From: Malus domestica
Taxonomy: Eukaryota > Streptophyta > Magnoliopsida > Rosales > Rosaceae
NCBI RefSeq assembly: GCF_042453785.1
Contig: NC_091677.1
Span: 6,791,501 to 6,855,500 of the forward strand
Direction of reading: 5' to 3'
DNA: 64,000 bases
In this document: positions 10,750-22,661 of the stretch, one piece after another
Numbering within the stretch: the first letter of the stretch is position 1
Layout of the letters: each line of letters starts with the position of its first letter
The notes under the pieces: generated by a model
Told to the model about the DNA's origin: nothing
Seen by the model: only the letters and a program-made list of their open reading frames with translations
Database searches by the model: none
Made by a program: the position numbers and the translations under genes

Positions 10750-12540
10750 ATAGGTATAAATATATTAATTTGGGGTGTTATTTGATGATTCAATTAGCAA
10801 TTAATATATTAATTAGGTATAAATATATTAATTGGCTAATTATCATAATAAAAGAAATGTTTTGGGAGGTTTTGGGAGGTTATGTAATGATTTCCTTGCA
10901 GAGGATATGGAGATGAGATAAATTTGAACTTATTATCTATTTTGGGCACTCTTGACTCGGTTGATGGATGATTCTTCACTGCTCGCGTGTAGGAAATCCG
11001 GTGTGTCTCGAGGGCAATTTTGTCTTCTTCACCCAAAAATTCAGTGTCGCCTTGTGATTATTTTTGGCTCTACAACTAGCTCATTGTGAGGCTTAGCTCA
11101 CTTCCCCACCCCTCTTAGTGTATATAATATCATTTGGTAAAAAATTTAAAAAAAAAAGCAAACAAACTTTCAATTCCCTTGAAAATTATTCTATCTATCC
11201 GTAAGTGAACCGCAATTGTCATTCTAATTTTGGTTTTGAGTAAAATATTGCAGATTTATTCGTGTATATTTATCTATGACTAGTTCAAATGAAAACATTT
11301 ATGTTGGGTTCAATTCATTCAATATAACGGAAAAATGGAAAAGTACGATTTTTTTCTTCAAATATGACTATGATTTTGACTCGTCAAATATGACATGCCA
11401 ATATATTGTCTCTGTTGAGATTTAAAGAGAATCTTTTGTCAGAGTAATATAAAATAAAGGAGGATACTAAGAATAAAAAATTTGAAGAAAAAATTAAGCA
11501 ACATTAAGCTCTTAATAAGGAAAAAACTTGAAGACAAATTGCCAATTTGGGATTGTTTTTGGGACAAAAATAATTGGTTTCTTTTTTTTTTCTTTCATTC
11601 TTGGGGGTTTTTTTTTTTTTTTAAATGGGACAACTGGTGGCGAACCACAGTTATCCATTCATTTCGGAGTCCAGATGAGGCTAGTTAGGAATTGCACCAT
11701 ACTCGTGGCCGCGATCAAGCAAATTCACAACTTACAGAGTATCAAACCTAGTTCCTCCCATTTTTTCCCTTCATTCTTGGGGTTTTACCTTTACTTAAAT
11801 TTAGTGTACAAATACCTCCATAGAGATATACATTTGTTCCATGTTTTTGTTTTAAACTTTTTTTTTTTACTTTTCAATTATTATTTAAACTAGTGTTTGA
11901 TGATATAGTTCTCATAAATTTACAACTTAGGTTTATATGTCTTTTATGATTTTTGCTTGTTTTGATGTGTGTGAGGCTTATTGGAGGAAAATTAAGTTGA
12001 TGGTGTTAGTTTTTATCTATTGTAATTTCTGTTAATTTTGTTGTCGAACTAAACTTTTTATTAGATTTTATTTATCGAATTTTTTTTTGGGATTATAAAA
12101 CCACTCAACTAAATGATAGAGGGCTGGTTTGGAAGTGCTTTAGATGATTGAAAGCGGTTTTGATGAAATTAATTTTGGGTTCCAAAAACATTTTAAGTGT
12201 TTTTTTTTGGAAGAAGCATCAGATATGTGTTCCTTGAAAAAAAAAACACTTAAAGTGTTTTTCTATGATCCATTATGATTTTTTACTAAGAATTGGTTTC
12301 AAAAACACTTAATATCAACTATCTAGTCTACCACGATAAAAATGTTGAGTTTGGTATTAATTTCAATTTTTTTGCAAAAACTAAAACGAATTGTGAACTT
12401 TTTGCATCATTTTATTTTTCAGTAATCAGATATTGTTTGGGGAAAAAAGCCAACCCCAAGATTTTAATCCAAAAGTTTAGAAAGAGAACAACAGTGGGCT
12501 GTGGGGACTTGCATTCGGTGGAGCTGTCGACTATGTAAGA
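10750..12540. other. AT-rich intergenic sequence with repeat scraps
   Basis: No gene is supported. About 11072-11145 matches the 3' part of the SINE at 33303-33468 (CATTGTGAGGCTTAGCTCAC... CTTAGTGTATATAATATC and an A-rich end), so it is a 5'-truncated SINE copy. About 12124-12310 resembles a hAT-type MITE of the family at 43432-43630 (GGCTGGTTTGGAAGTGCTTT). Confidence 0.5.
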
Positions 12541-12559
12541 GACAAGCACAATGCCATCC

Positions 12560-12800
12560 CTGTTGTAAACAGTTGGTATGTTTGCCCACATGTGTATAGT
12601 AATGTGTATAGTAAAGTATCACATGTGTATAATAATGTGTATAGTAAAGTATCACATGTGAATAGTAAATTTTGTAAGTTTTCATTGAGGTGGCTCTATA
12701 AATAGAGCACTTCGGTTGTTCATTGGAAGAGAACATCAAGAAGAGAAAATGAAGAAATATAATAATCTCAGTATCCTCATTCTCTAATATTTGTAATATT
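12560..12800 (+). repeat. LTR-like block with short tandem repeat and TATA box
   Basis: A roughly 35-bp unit (CACATGTGTATAGTAATGTG, then TATAGTAAAGTAT) is repeated at 12588-12665. CTCTATAAATAGAGC (about 12693) follows, then an A/G-rich transcribed-looking tract. This architecture fits a solo LTR or a short non-autonomous retroelement, but no second LTR or target duplication was found. Confidence 0.3.
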
Positions 12801-13160
12801 TTTGTCAGTATGATATTTTGCACCACTTCGTCCTCCTCGCTCTTTTCTCTACTTTTGCCTATTTTTAAATGATTTTAATAAAAAAACTTCCTTCCCTTTT
12901 AAACACAATGTCCACTATTTTAGAAGTCAATGCCAGCATATATAAGAGACAAAGACTTTGACTTGTAGTAAGATAATTTATTAAATACTCCAATGTCATT
13001 TTCGTGTGGAAAATGTGACATTCTGCAAGTTGTGTATTTTGGTTCTTCTCTCTCACTCCTTTCTCTGTACGTGTCAAATTGATTACAATAACTCATGAAC
13101 GACATTATAAATAAGTCTTACGAGAAGATCATAATATGTATACAAAATTAAACAGAGGCC

Positions 13161-16100
13161 ATGACATCTTTAGCTTTTCACAAAATATGCCTTCTGGCTT
13201 ATAGCCTTATTTTATACGTAGAGCTTGTTTCATTGCCAAGTTACGTTGCTTTTGTTTCTGCTGCTACTGCTACTGAAGCAGAAGCACTTCTCAAATGGAA
13301 AGCTACCTTTCAAAATCATACCCACCTGCAAAATCTCACCTCATGGACTCACCTACCCACTAATAATACAAAAGTAGCCCCATGCTTTTGGACTGGTGTT
13401 TCATGCAATGCTGCTGGAAGCGTCATTGGGATAAACCTTACCAATTCTGGTATACAAGGTACGCTACATGAATTTTCATTCTTGTCCTTTCCCAATCTTC
13501 AATACCTCAACCTTAGCTACAATAATCTCTTTGATGTCATTCCTGCTCAGATCAGTTCCCTCTCCAAACTCATCTATCTTGATCTTTCTAGCAATAATTT
13601 TTCTAGCACAATTCCTAAAGAGATAGGGAAATTGAAATCTCTTGTGGACCTAGATTTGTCTGAGAATCAACTCAATGGTTCAATCCCAACATCTCTAGGT
13701 GATCTCACCAGCCTTACCATTCTCCATCTCTACAGCAATAATCTTTCCAGCATAATTCCTAAAGAGATAGGGAAATTGAAATCTCTTGTGAAGCTACAAT
13801 TGTACGAGAATCAGCTTAGTGGTTCAATCCCAACATCCTTAGGTGATCTCACCAGCCTTACAATTCTCTATATCTTCAGTAATAATCTTTTTGGCACAAT
13901 TCCAAAAGAGATAGGGAAATTGAAATCTCTTGTGAAACTACACTTGGGTGAGAATCAGCTTAGTGGTTCAATCCCAACATTCTTAGGTGATCTTACAAAC
14001 CTTACCGTTCTTGATCTCTCCAGTAATAATCTTTTTGGCACAATTCCTAAAGAGATAGGAAAATTGAAATCTCTTTGGGTGCTCTCTTTGTATAAGAATC
14101 AACTCAATGGTTCAATCCCAACATCCCTATGTGATCTCACCAACCTTATCTTTCTCTATCTCTATAATAATAATCTTTCTGATTCAATTCCTAAAGATAT
14201 AGGAAACTTGAAAACTCTTGAGGACCTAGAATTGTCTGAGAATCAGCTCAGTGGTTCAATCCCAACATCCCTAGGTGATCTCACAAACCTTATCGATCTC
14301 TTTCTCTTTAGTAATAATCTTTTTGGCGCAATTCCTAAAGAGATAGGGAAATTGAAATCTCTTGTGTTTATGGAGTTGGATGAGAATAAGCTCCAATCAA
14401 TTCCCACTTCAATAGGCAATCTAACCAACTTGGAATTCTTATCAATGAAATATAACCAACTTTCTGGCTCCATCCCCCAAGAGATAAAGAATCTGAAGAA
14501 GTTGACTACACTGCGTTTGGATTTTAACCAGTTAATAGGTTATTTGCCCCAACATATTTGCTATAGTGGACAACTCCAAAATCTTTCGGTGAGATATAAC
14601 CATTTGACTGGTCCAATCCCCAAAGGCTTGAAAGAATGCAAGAGCTTAGTCAGAGTTCGTCTTGATGGGAACCAATTCACAGGCAATATATCAGAAGACT
14701 TCGGTGTTTATCCAAATCTTAATTTCATAGATATGAGCCATAATAAGTTTTATGGTGAAATCTCACCAAAATGGGGACAATGCTCACAATTAAAAACCTT
14801 AATATTTGTGGGCAACAACCTTACTGGTAGGATATCTCCCGAGATTGTCAATGCTGATATTCATGTGCTTGATCTTTCTTCAAATCACTTAGTTGGAGTG
14901 ATTCCGAAGGAATTCGGGAAAATGACTTCTTTGGAGAAGTTGATGTTGAATGGAAATCAACTTTCAGGTCCTATACCTTCGGAATTTGGATCACTTATCA
15001 ATCTTGAATATCTCGACTTGTCATCGAACAAGTTCAATGGGTCAATTGTGAGCATTCTAGGTGATTCTCAAGCTGTACCATCTGAATTTGAGCAACAATC
15101 ATTTTTCTCAAGGAATTCCATTTAAGTTGGGCAACTTAGTTCAGTTGACCGAACTTGATTTAAGTCACAACTCACTTGAAGGTAGCATACCACCAGAAAT
15201 CAGCAACATGACGAGTTTGCAGACACTCAATCTTTCTCACAACAATCTTTCGGGTTTCATACCATCAAGTTTTGACGGCATGCACAGCTTGTCGTATGTT
15301 GATATATCTTACAATGAATTGGAAGGTCCCCTTCCCAACAACAGTGCATTTCGACAAGCTAAACCAGAAGCTTTACAAGGGAACAAAGGATTGTGTGGCA
15401 ACGTTGAAGGTTTGCAACCTTGTACGCATGGCTCGAGAAAGGACCGCAAACGGGTATTTAGAATCACATTCTCCCTTCTAGCAGCAATTTTACTTCTTTC
15501 TGCTTTCTTTACAATTATCTTCATTGTGAAAAGAAAAAAGAAACGTCCGGATAAAGCAGAAAAAAACATGCATGAAGAAATATCATTTTCAGTTTTAAAT
15601 TTTGATGGAAAGTCGATGTATGAGGAAATCATAGGGGTGACGGAAAATTTTGATTCCAAATATTGCATCGGGGGCGGAGGAGAAGGAAACGTCTACAGAG
15701 CAAGTTTGTCATGTGGCGACATAGTGGCTGTGAAGAAACTACATCAATTGTGGGATGGCGAGAAGAATTCGGGAAAGGGATTCTGGAATGAAATAAGAGC
15801 ACTAACAGAGATAAGACACAGGAACATTGTGAAGCTTTATGGTTTCTGTTCACATCATCGACACTCGTTCTTGGTGTACGAGTTCGTTGAAAGAGGTAGC
15901 TTGGCTGCAATTTTGAGCAAAGATGAAGAAGCTAAAGAAGTGGGGTGGAGAAAAAGGGTGAATATTGTTAACGGTATAGCTCATGCCTTGGTATACATGC
16001 ACCACGATTGCGTGCCACCAATTGTGCATCGGGACATATCAAGCAAGAACATTTTGTTGGATTCTGAATATGAGGCTTCTGTTTCAGACTTTGGCACTGC

Positions 16101-17572
16101 TAAGTTTTTGAATCCAGACTCAACTAATTGGACCGCTGTTGCAGGCACATTTGGATATATTGCACCAGGTAATATGTTTTCTTCCTTTTAACCTTATTAA
16201 TTCAGTATTGTTTATGATTAATTTTTTTGCCAAATATTATTTCTTTTCAACGTTATGATGGGTTAAACGTACCACTTTACATGCTTTAATTTTGAAGAGA
16301 ACATTCACATAAAGTATAGGAAATACTTGGGTTCATTGTAAGTTCTTGGCTGACCCTCTTTCTCTAAAGCTATAACATAAAATTAATTAGAAAAAAAAAA
16401 CAATTATAAGCATACAAACTGCAGTAAGCACCTAATGTAATAAGTAATACCAATCGAGATGTTAATAAACTACTACAAACTAAGTAAAACAACATGCAGT
16501 AAGCATGCAAACTGCAGCAAGAATACAAATACCAAGTCATATAAGTCTTTCTTCATCAAGGTATTTCCGTAATTTAGATTTCACACTTAAAATTGAAATT
16601 TTTATCGAAATCCTGCATATGAGAAGTACAAAAACACAAAACATAAGATTAGCAAAGTTTATTGTGGTGTAAAATAACTCTGATCCAAGAAATTCAAACA
16701 AAAGTTTATGAAGAAAAAAAAAATTGTCTTGCATTGTTTTCAATTAGAGGTTATCATCACCAAGGAAAAGCATTCACATATCAAAGGGAGCCCATGTCAA
16801 GTATTCTTCTAATTTAAACATGGCATGTAATAATAAAAGTGACAACGACTAACCCTCTTTAATGGGTGATTATGGATTTCGTGGGTTTACCTGAAATCAC
16901 CAGTTAAATTAACGGGTTGCTGACAGGTTCACCTATTTTTAATTCAGTCCTTTAAGTCTTCACTTATTAGTTGAAATTTTGCAAGCGAAATGAGTCATGT
17001 TAACGGGTTGGGTCCATTTTGCCAGATTTGTTGCCATCTAGTTTTCATTAAAATTGATTGTAAATTAGTTGTCCAATTTTGTTCAATTTTTTCACTCTTT
17101 ATCTTCGATTTAGGTATTATATATACAAACTAATAGTCCCAATATTGCTATGATCTTATTTTGAGTAGAACTTGCATATACCACGGAGGTGAACGAAAAA
17201 TGCGATGTTTATAGCTTTGGAGTGGTCACATTGGAAACAATCATGGGAAAGCATCCTGGAGATTTTTTCTCATCTTTCTCATCAATGCCTTCTTCGTCCA
17301 CATCGTCATCAGCATCTACATTACCATCCCATCAAATGCCAATTGCAGATGTTTTGGACCAGCGCATTTTGCCTCCAACACATCAAGAAGAAGCAGGGGA
17401 AGTACTCTCTCTTGTGAAGATTGCGTTTTCATGCTTGAATCCCAATCCACATTCTCGGCCTACAATGAAAAAAGTTTCTCAACTCCTAGCAACTCAGAAG
17501 CTGCATTTGTCGAAGCCATTACATATGATGACCTGCGGTGAATTGCTTGTTCTTGATCATCTGACTACCTGA
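13161..17572 (+). pseudogene. MIK2-type LRR receptor-like kinase, one frame break
   Basis: Encodes a plasma-membrane leucine-rich repeat receptor kinase of the MDIS1-interacting (MIK2) type. The ATG at 13161 begins a signal peptide (about residues 1-34), then an LRR N-cap with CFWTGVSC and about two dozen LRRs. The frame then changes near 15060-15080 and the LRRs resume (LYHLNLSNNHFSQGIP), followed by a transmembrane helix near 15455-15530 and an RD kinase domain. Visible kinase motifs are the G-loop GGGGEGNVY, VAVKKL, HRDISSKN and DFGTAKF. A 1000-bp intron (16169-17168, GT..AG) splits the APE glutamate codon. Exon 2 (17169-17572) holds the C-lobe ([10 protein letters not shown]). Two bases lost or one gained would explain the shift. 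If the break is real, the product stops at 654 residues as a secreted LRR protein lacking the kinase. An assembly error is the alternative. Confidence 0.85.
13611..14475 (+). repeat. 144-bp LRR-pair tandem repeat in the receptor kinase
   Basis: The motif ATTCCTAAAGAGATAGGGAA (with variants) occurs at 13611, 13755, 13899, 14043, 14187 and 14331, exactly 144 bases apart. Each unit encodes two 24-residue LRRs, alternating an IPKEIGKLKSL type with an IPTSLGDLTSL type. The even spacing and high DNA similarity point to recent unequal exchange. The variable residues fall in the solvent-facing x positions of LxLxxN. Confidence 0.92.
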
Positions 17573-18382
17573 GAACCAGAGAATGTGCTTGTTTCCAATA
17601 AATAAATTTTGAGTCTTCCCTTTAGAAGAAAGATTCTTCGTATATGTTTCCCTTATTGTAATTTATTTCATGCACTTGTTTGCTAAGGCTCTATTCACTT
17701 TATACATGATGCTTAATGCTTTTCAGTTCAAATTGTGTTTACCCTTGTGAGGAAGAAACAAAAGTGAATAAAAAAAAAAAGACGTGATTTTCATGCATAG
17801 GGACAACAATTAAATATGATTTGTAGTGTGACTCCACTTCTAATTAAACCGAGGTTTTTTGTGATAAAACTCTCATACCGGGCAATGTTGTGTAGATGAT
17901 AAGATACGAGTTGGGAAACAATATATGTATGATTAGTTGTGGGCCGCTAAATTTATTTTTATAAATTTGGTGGAGGCTATTCACTTCTTAGTTCTTACGA
18001 TAAGAAAATGTGTTCCTTGATTGCAGAAGAAATATAGAGAAACTAATTATTCGATCTGTTCGATTCTTCAATTCGTTCGTAGTGCTAATGGATAAAGCTG
18101 CATTGGCAATATAGTCACTTTTGAAAGCATGAATTTACTCAAGAATCGGGACATTCTCTGTTCAGTTTTCATATCTTTTCTTAGGAATTGATTCAGGAAA
18201 TTCTTCTTTAAAAAGCACTTCACTTGAAGTTCATCCTAATAAAAGTATTTGAAGCACATAATAAGTAATTCTTTGATGCAATACTTCAAGTGCTTTTTTA
18301 AACTAAAAAGAATTTTAACTTTTTCTGCTACATAATGCGTTTTTTGACATCTAAAAACACTTATAGTTATTTAAACATACAT
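17573..18382. other. 3' flank of the receptor kinase and a hAT-type MITE
   Basis: A likely 3' UTR with AATAAATAAA near 17597 follows the stop. About 18190-18370 resembles the hAT-like MITE family at 43432-43630 (AAAAAGCACTTCACTTGAAG... TTCAAGTGCTTTTTTAA). No gene is seen. Confidence 0.5.
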
Positions 18383-19000
18383 CAACAACAACAACAACAA
18401 CAACAACAAAGCCTTTTCCCACTAAGTGGGGTCGGCTATATGAATCCTAGAACGCCATTGCGCTCGGTTTTGTGTCATGTCCTCCGTTAGATCCAAGTAC
18501 TCTAAGTCTTTTCTTAGAATCTCTTCCAAAGTTTTCCTAGGTCTTCCTCTACCCCTTCGGCCCTGAACCTCTGTCCAGTAGTGACATCTTCGAACCGGAT
18601 CGTCAGTAGGCCTTCTTTGCACATGTCCAAATCACCGGAACCGATTTTCTCTCATCTTTCCTTCAATTTCGGCTACTCCTACTTTACCTCGGATATCCTC
18701 ATTCCCAATCTTATCCTTTCTCGTGTGCCCACACATCCCACGAAGCATCCTCATCTCCGCCACACCCATTTTTTGTACGTGTTGATGCTTCACCGCCCAA
18801 CATTCTGTGCCATACAACATCGCTGGCCTTATTGCCGTCCTATAAAATTTTCCCTTGAGCTTCAGTGACCTATGACGGTCACACAACACGCCGGATGCAC
18901 TCTTACACTTCATCCATCCAACTTGTATTCTATGGTTGAGATCTCCATCTAATTCTCCGTTCTCTTGCACGATAAATCTTAGGTAGCGAAAACGGTCGCT
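18383..19000 (-). mobile_element. RTE-type LINE, 3' fragment (left copy)
   Basis: The minus strand encodes the C-terminal part of an RTE-clade LINE protein: [37 protein letters not shown] and [13 protein letters not shown]. It ends in a trinucleotide tail seen on the plus strand as (CAA)n at 18383-18407, the usual RTE 3' end. One frame change lies near 18625. It is 5'-truncated at about 19000, where element A begins within a shared CTTTTTGTGATC. Confidence 0.88.
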
Positions 19001-20504
19001 TTTTGTGATCTTCGCTAGATTGCTCCGGTCATTAGTATGGATAAGTATATAAATGGATAGAGATAGGAAAGCGAACACAAGATGTACGTGGTTCACCCAG
19101 ATTGGCTACGTCCACGGAATAGAGGAGTTCTCATTAATTGTGAAGGGTTTACACAAGTCCATAGGTTCAAGCTCTCCTTTAGTGAGTACAAGTGAATGAT
19201 TTAGTACAAATGACATTAGGAAATATTGTGGGAGAATGATCTCGTAATCATGAAACTTCTAAGTATCGGAGTGTGGTATCGTCTTGACGTGCCTTATCTG
19301 TCTCATAGGTAGATGGGGCATCTTCTCTGGAAGTATTCTTCCTCCATCCAGGGGTGGTATCTTTAACTGGTGGAGATGCACAAGGTAATGTATCAATTTC
19401 ACTTGAAGCTTACTTGTAGTTTCAGGCTTGGTCAAGCGCGATACAAACCATGTAGTAGGAGTCCCCCAAGTCGCCGAGCTAGGGGATCTGCTGAAAGAGG
19501 TGACAGACAAGGTAAGCAATCATAGCTCCGGCTGATTGTTCACAGTCTCCCTATCTTGCAGGCAGCATGAAGGATAAAGAGAAGAAAATGAGAAGAGATG
19601 ATATGGGATACTTTTGCTTTTGAAGAAGTAACTTTCCACAGGCTTATTCTTGAACTGAGCTGGAGGGTTTTCTGGTTTCCTCCATAGTCTAAGGCCGACT
19701 GAAGAATTTGAGGGTCAAAACAAGTCCATCAAATCTAGAGTACGTTCGACCCTGCTGATATGGGATACTTTTGCTTTGACAGAGTAATGGATGTATCGGC
19801 ACGTGTGCTGTTACGCTTGTCTCCACATGCTTCCTTGTATCCTTCTCCCTTGCCCTATCTGTTCCTCAGGCAGATGCGGTATCTTCCCTGGAAGCATAAG
19901 ATGTTGAAGATGAGTACTCGAGAGCAATGTCAGGTAAGTAATCAGGTAAGGGGTTCCAGGCAGTCAATTCCTGGCTGGAAGCTTGATTCCAAGTACTGAC
20001 TGATTGCTCTCTTTCTCCTTGTCTTGCAGGTAAGAACAAGGTCAAAGGAAAAGACAGGGGAAAAGCATGATATGGGATACTCTTGCTTTTAACCCTGATG
20101 ATATGAGATATTCTTGCTCTAGTATAGCTTGTTTGCAGAGGTATTATCGGGGGGAAAGAAAGCTGAATATTTTGAAAGGCTTCGTTGGGAGTGCCCTCTC
20201 AGATATGAGGAAGGGTTGAGCATTTTTGCAGGTCTGCCTGTCCGTTGGGGATGGAGGTCGACATATATAGGAGTCTCCTTAACAACAAGTAGCAATGCTA
20301 TTCCTTTACCCTACTTGGTCATAGCACAGTAGTGGGAGCTGCCAGCTTCACATGTTTTAACGTTGTCAGAGCACTTTGAAAAAGTGGTTTATGGTATCTG
20401 GAAAGCTGATGTTGCGTGTGAAGATTACAGACAGCTTTATCCAAGGAGATCCGGCTCTTGAAGTTGGGAAAGTGTTGCCTCTTCGGTTTTCGAACAAGCA
20501 ATCC

Positions 20505-20945
20505 TATCGGGGATCTGGCTCTCGAGATTCGGAGAACGATGCCTCTTCGATTTTTGAGAAAGCAATCATGCTAGGGGTCTGGCTCTCGAGATTGGAAGAG
20601 CGGTGGCTCTTCGATTTTTGGGAAAGTAATCATGTTGGGAGTCTGGCTCTCGAGATTCGGAGGGCGGTGCCTCTTCGATTTTGGAGCAAGCAATCTTGTT
20701 GGGAGTGTTTTCTCGAATGTGAGTGAAGGTTGGGCATGTTTGCTAATCTACCTTGACACGAAGCACAGAGGTTGACACATAGGGACTTTCCAATTATCCA
20801 GCAATGGTACTGTTCCTTTACCCTCTTCGATTTTTGAGAAAGTAGGCATGTTGGGAGTCTGGCTCTCGAGATTCGGAGGACGGTGCCTTTTCGATTTTGG
20901 AGCAAGCAATCTAGTTGGGAGTGTTTTCTCGAATGTGATTAAAGG
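20505..20945. repeat. Imperfect ~63-bp tandem array in element A
   Basis: Units contain GTCTGGCTCTCGAGATTCGG and CCTCTTCGATTTTGGAGCAA. About four units lie at 20505-20705, and a larger block with the same unit recurs near 20825-20945 after an interval with AAGCACAGAGGTTGACACA, which itself recurs at about 20978. Element B has fewer units in the equivalent place (36470-36600). Confidence 0.75.
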
Positions 20946-21360
20946 TTGGGCATGTTTGCTAGTCTACATTGCCACGAAGCACAGAGGTTGACACACAGGG
21001 ACTTTCCAATTATCCAGTGGTGGTACTGTTCCTTTACCCTTGTGGGTAATAATATGGTAGCTAGACCTTCAAAATTTATGTGTCTAAACTTTGTTAGTGT
21101 TGTTTCTTTGCTATTCTTTTACCCTTCTTGGTCAAAGCGATGTAGTGGGAGCTACAAGCTTCACGTGTTCAACTTTGGCAGAGAACTTTGGCAAAGTTAT
21201 CTGTGGTACCCATGAGCTACTGTTGCGTGTGGGAAGTGGGTGATTGAACAGTAAGACTCATGTGCTTTCTACTTCACCAGAAGTCTTCGACCGAATGCCC
21301 ATAATTTCCGCAAAGCTGAGTGTGCGTGTGACAGGTGCTGACAAGGCTGGAAAAGTAGGT

Positions 21361-21600
21361 GCCTCTTCGATTTCTGAGATCGGCCCTCGTGGTCTCTAAG
21401 CAGCCTAGCTTTTGAGAAAGCAAGCGCCTCTTCGATTTCTGAGATCGGCCTTCGTGGTCTTTGCGCAGCCCAGCTTTTGAGAAAGCAAACGTCTCTTCGA
21501 TTTCTGAGATCGACCCTCGTGGTATCTGAGCAGCCTTGCTTTTGAGAAAGCAAACGCCTCTTCGATTTCTGAGCAGGCGCCTCTTCGATTTCTGAAGCTC
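21361..21600. repeat. 65-bp tandem array upstream of the element A ORF
   Basis: CCTCTTCGATTTCTGAGATC begins units at about 21361, 21426, 21491 and 21556, a constant 65-bp step, with a short extra piece at 21579. Element B has only one to two units at the corresponding place (about 36015-36115). The array sits 130-370 bp before the ORF start, in the presumed leader. Confidence 0.88.
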
Positions 21601-21734
21601 CGTCGAGTGCAGATTTTTATAGAGGCTGGCATTAAGTTCCAAAGCACCCTTGAATCTCCACCAGTAGAAGCTCCATTCTTGCACTTCTAAGATCTTGATT
21701 TGTCCGACCTCTTCTCTCTTCAACACCTTTGAAA

Positions 21735-22409
21735 ATGTCTGGCCCCTCCGACCGTCGTTTTGACTTGAACCTTGTTGAAGAGGCAGCCCCGCCTTCTCCT
21801 GACAACATATGGCGTCCATCCTTCGTCTCCCCTACTGATCCTCTTACCGTTGGGGATTCCATGATGAAGAATGATATGACCGCTGCGGTGGTGGCCAGGA
21901 ACCTTCTCACTCCCAAAGATAACAGACTACTTTCCAAACGGTCTGATGAGTTAGCTGTTAAGGATTCTCTGGCTCTCAGTGTTCAGTGTGCAGGTTCTGT
22001 GTCTAATATGGCCCAACGCCTATTTGCTCGAACCCGCCAAGTTGAATCATTGGCGGCTGAAGTGATGAGTCTCAAACAGGAGATTAGAGGGCTCAAGCAT
22101 GAGAATAAACAGTTGCACCGGCTCGCACATGACTATGCTACAAACATGAAGAGGAAGCTTGACCAGATGAAGGAATCTGATGGTCAGGTTTTACTTGATC
22201 ATCAGAGATTTGTGGGTTTATTCCAAAGGCATTTATTGCCTTCGTCTTCTGGGGCTGTACCGCGTAATGAAGCTCCAAATGATCAACCTCTGATGCCTCC
22301 TCCTTCTAGGGTTCTGTCCAGTACTGAGGCTCCGAATGATCCCCCTCCGGTGCCTTCTCTTTCTGGGGCTCTACCGACTGCTGAGACTTCTCCTAAGCAA
22401 CCTTTGTGA
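21735..22409 (+). CDS. Element-borne 224-residue coiled-coil protein (copy A)
   Basis: I do not recognise a named family. The ATG at 21735 gives 224 residues. Residues 1-43 start MSGPSDRRFDLNL, where DLNL resembles an EAR repression motif. Residues 44-176 form a conserved core whose part from about 98 to 150 is rich in heptad-like leucines (VESLAAEVMSLKQEIRGL, ENKQLHRL) and should form a coiled coil. Residues 177-224 are a proline/serine-rich tail. No signal peptide or membrane helix is apparent. Copy B (35204-35878) has the same length. From codon 44 to 176 the two differ by 13 synonymous changes and 1 amino-acid change, while the tails differ mostly by amino-acid changes. This suggests selection on the core. 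It may be an element protein or a captured host gene. Confidence 0.7.
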   Translation: MSGPSDRRFDLNLVEEAAPPSPDNIWRPSFVSPTDPLTVGDSMMKNDMTAAVVARNLLTPKDNRLLSKRSDELAVKDSLALSVQCAGSVSNMAQRLFARTRQVESLAAEVMSLKQEIRGLKHENKQLHRLAHDYATNMKRKLDQMKESDGQVLLDHQRFVGLFQRHLLPSSSGAVPRNEAPNDQPLMPPPSRVLSSTEAPNDPPPVPSLSGALPTAETSPKQPL

Positions 22410-22661
22410 AGGCTCCCTTTTGTTTGTTTATTTTGACTTACGTATATGTACATATTTGTAGCTTATCGGGGATATCAATAAATAAGTTTTCCTTCATTTC
22501 AACGTATTGTGTTAAATACACCAAAGCCTTCTTCGCTAAGTTCTTTGAATTTTCTTTTGTTGAAGCTTTGTGGGTGGAGCATGTAGGTTGAGGTAGTGTT
22601 CCTTTAATTTCCTGAGTGAGGAAAACTTCTCGGTTGGAGACTTGGAAAATCCAAGTCACTG

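Noticed and set aside
21361-21600. Regularly spaced repeat array that could recall CRISPR
   Set aside because: Plant nuclear DNA, no spacers of constant length between short repeats. The whole 65-bp unit is repeated, so it is a tandem array.
21274-21819. 181-codon minus-strand frame made of repeated RNRR/SKRRL peptides
   Set aside because: It is the translation of the 65-bp array and runs opposite to the conserved ORF.
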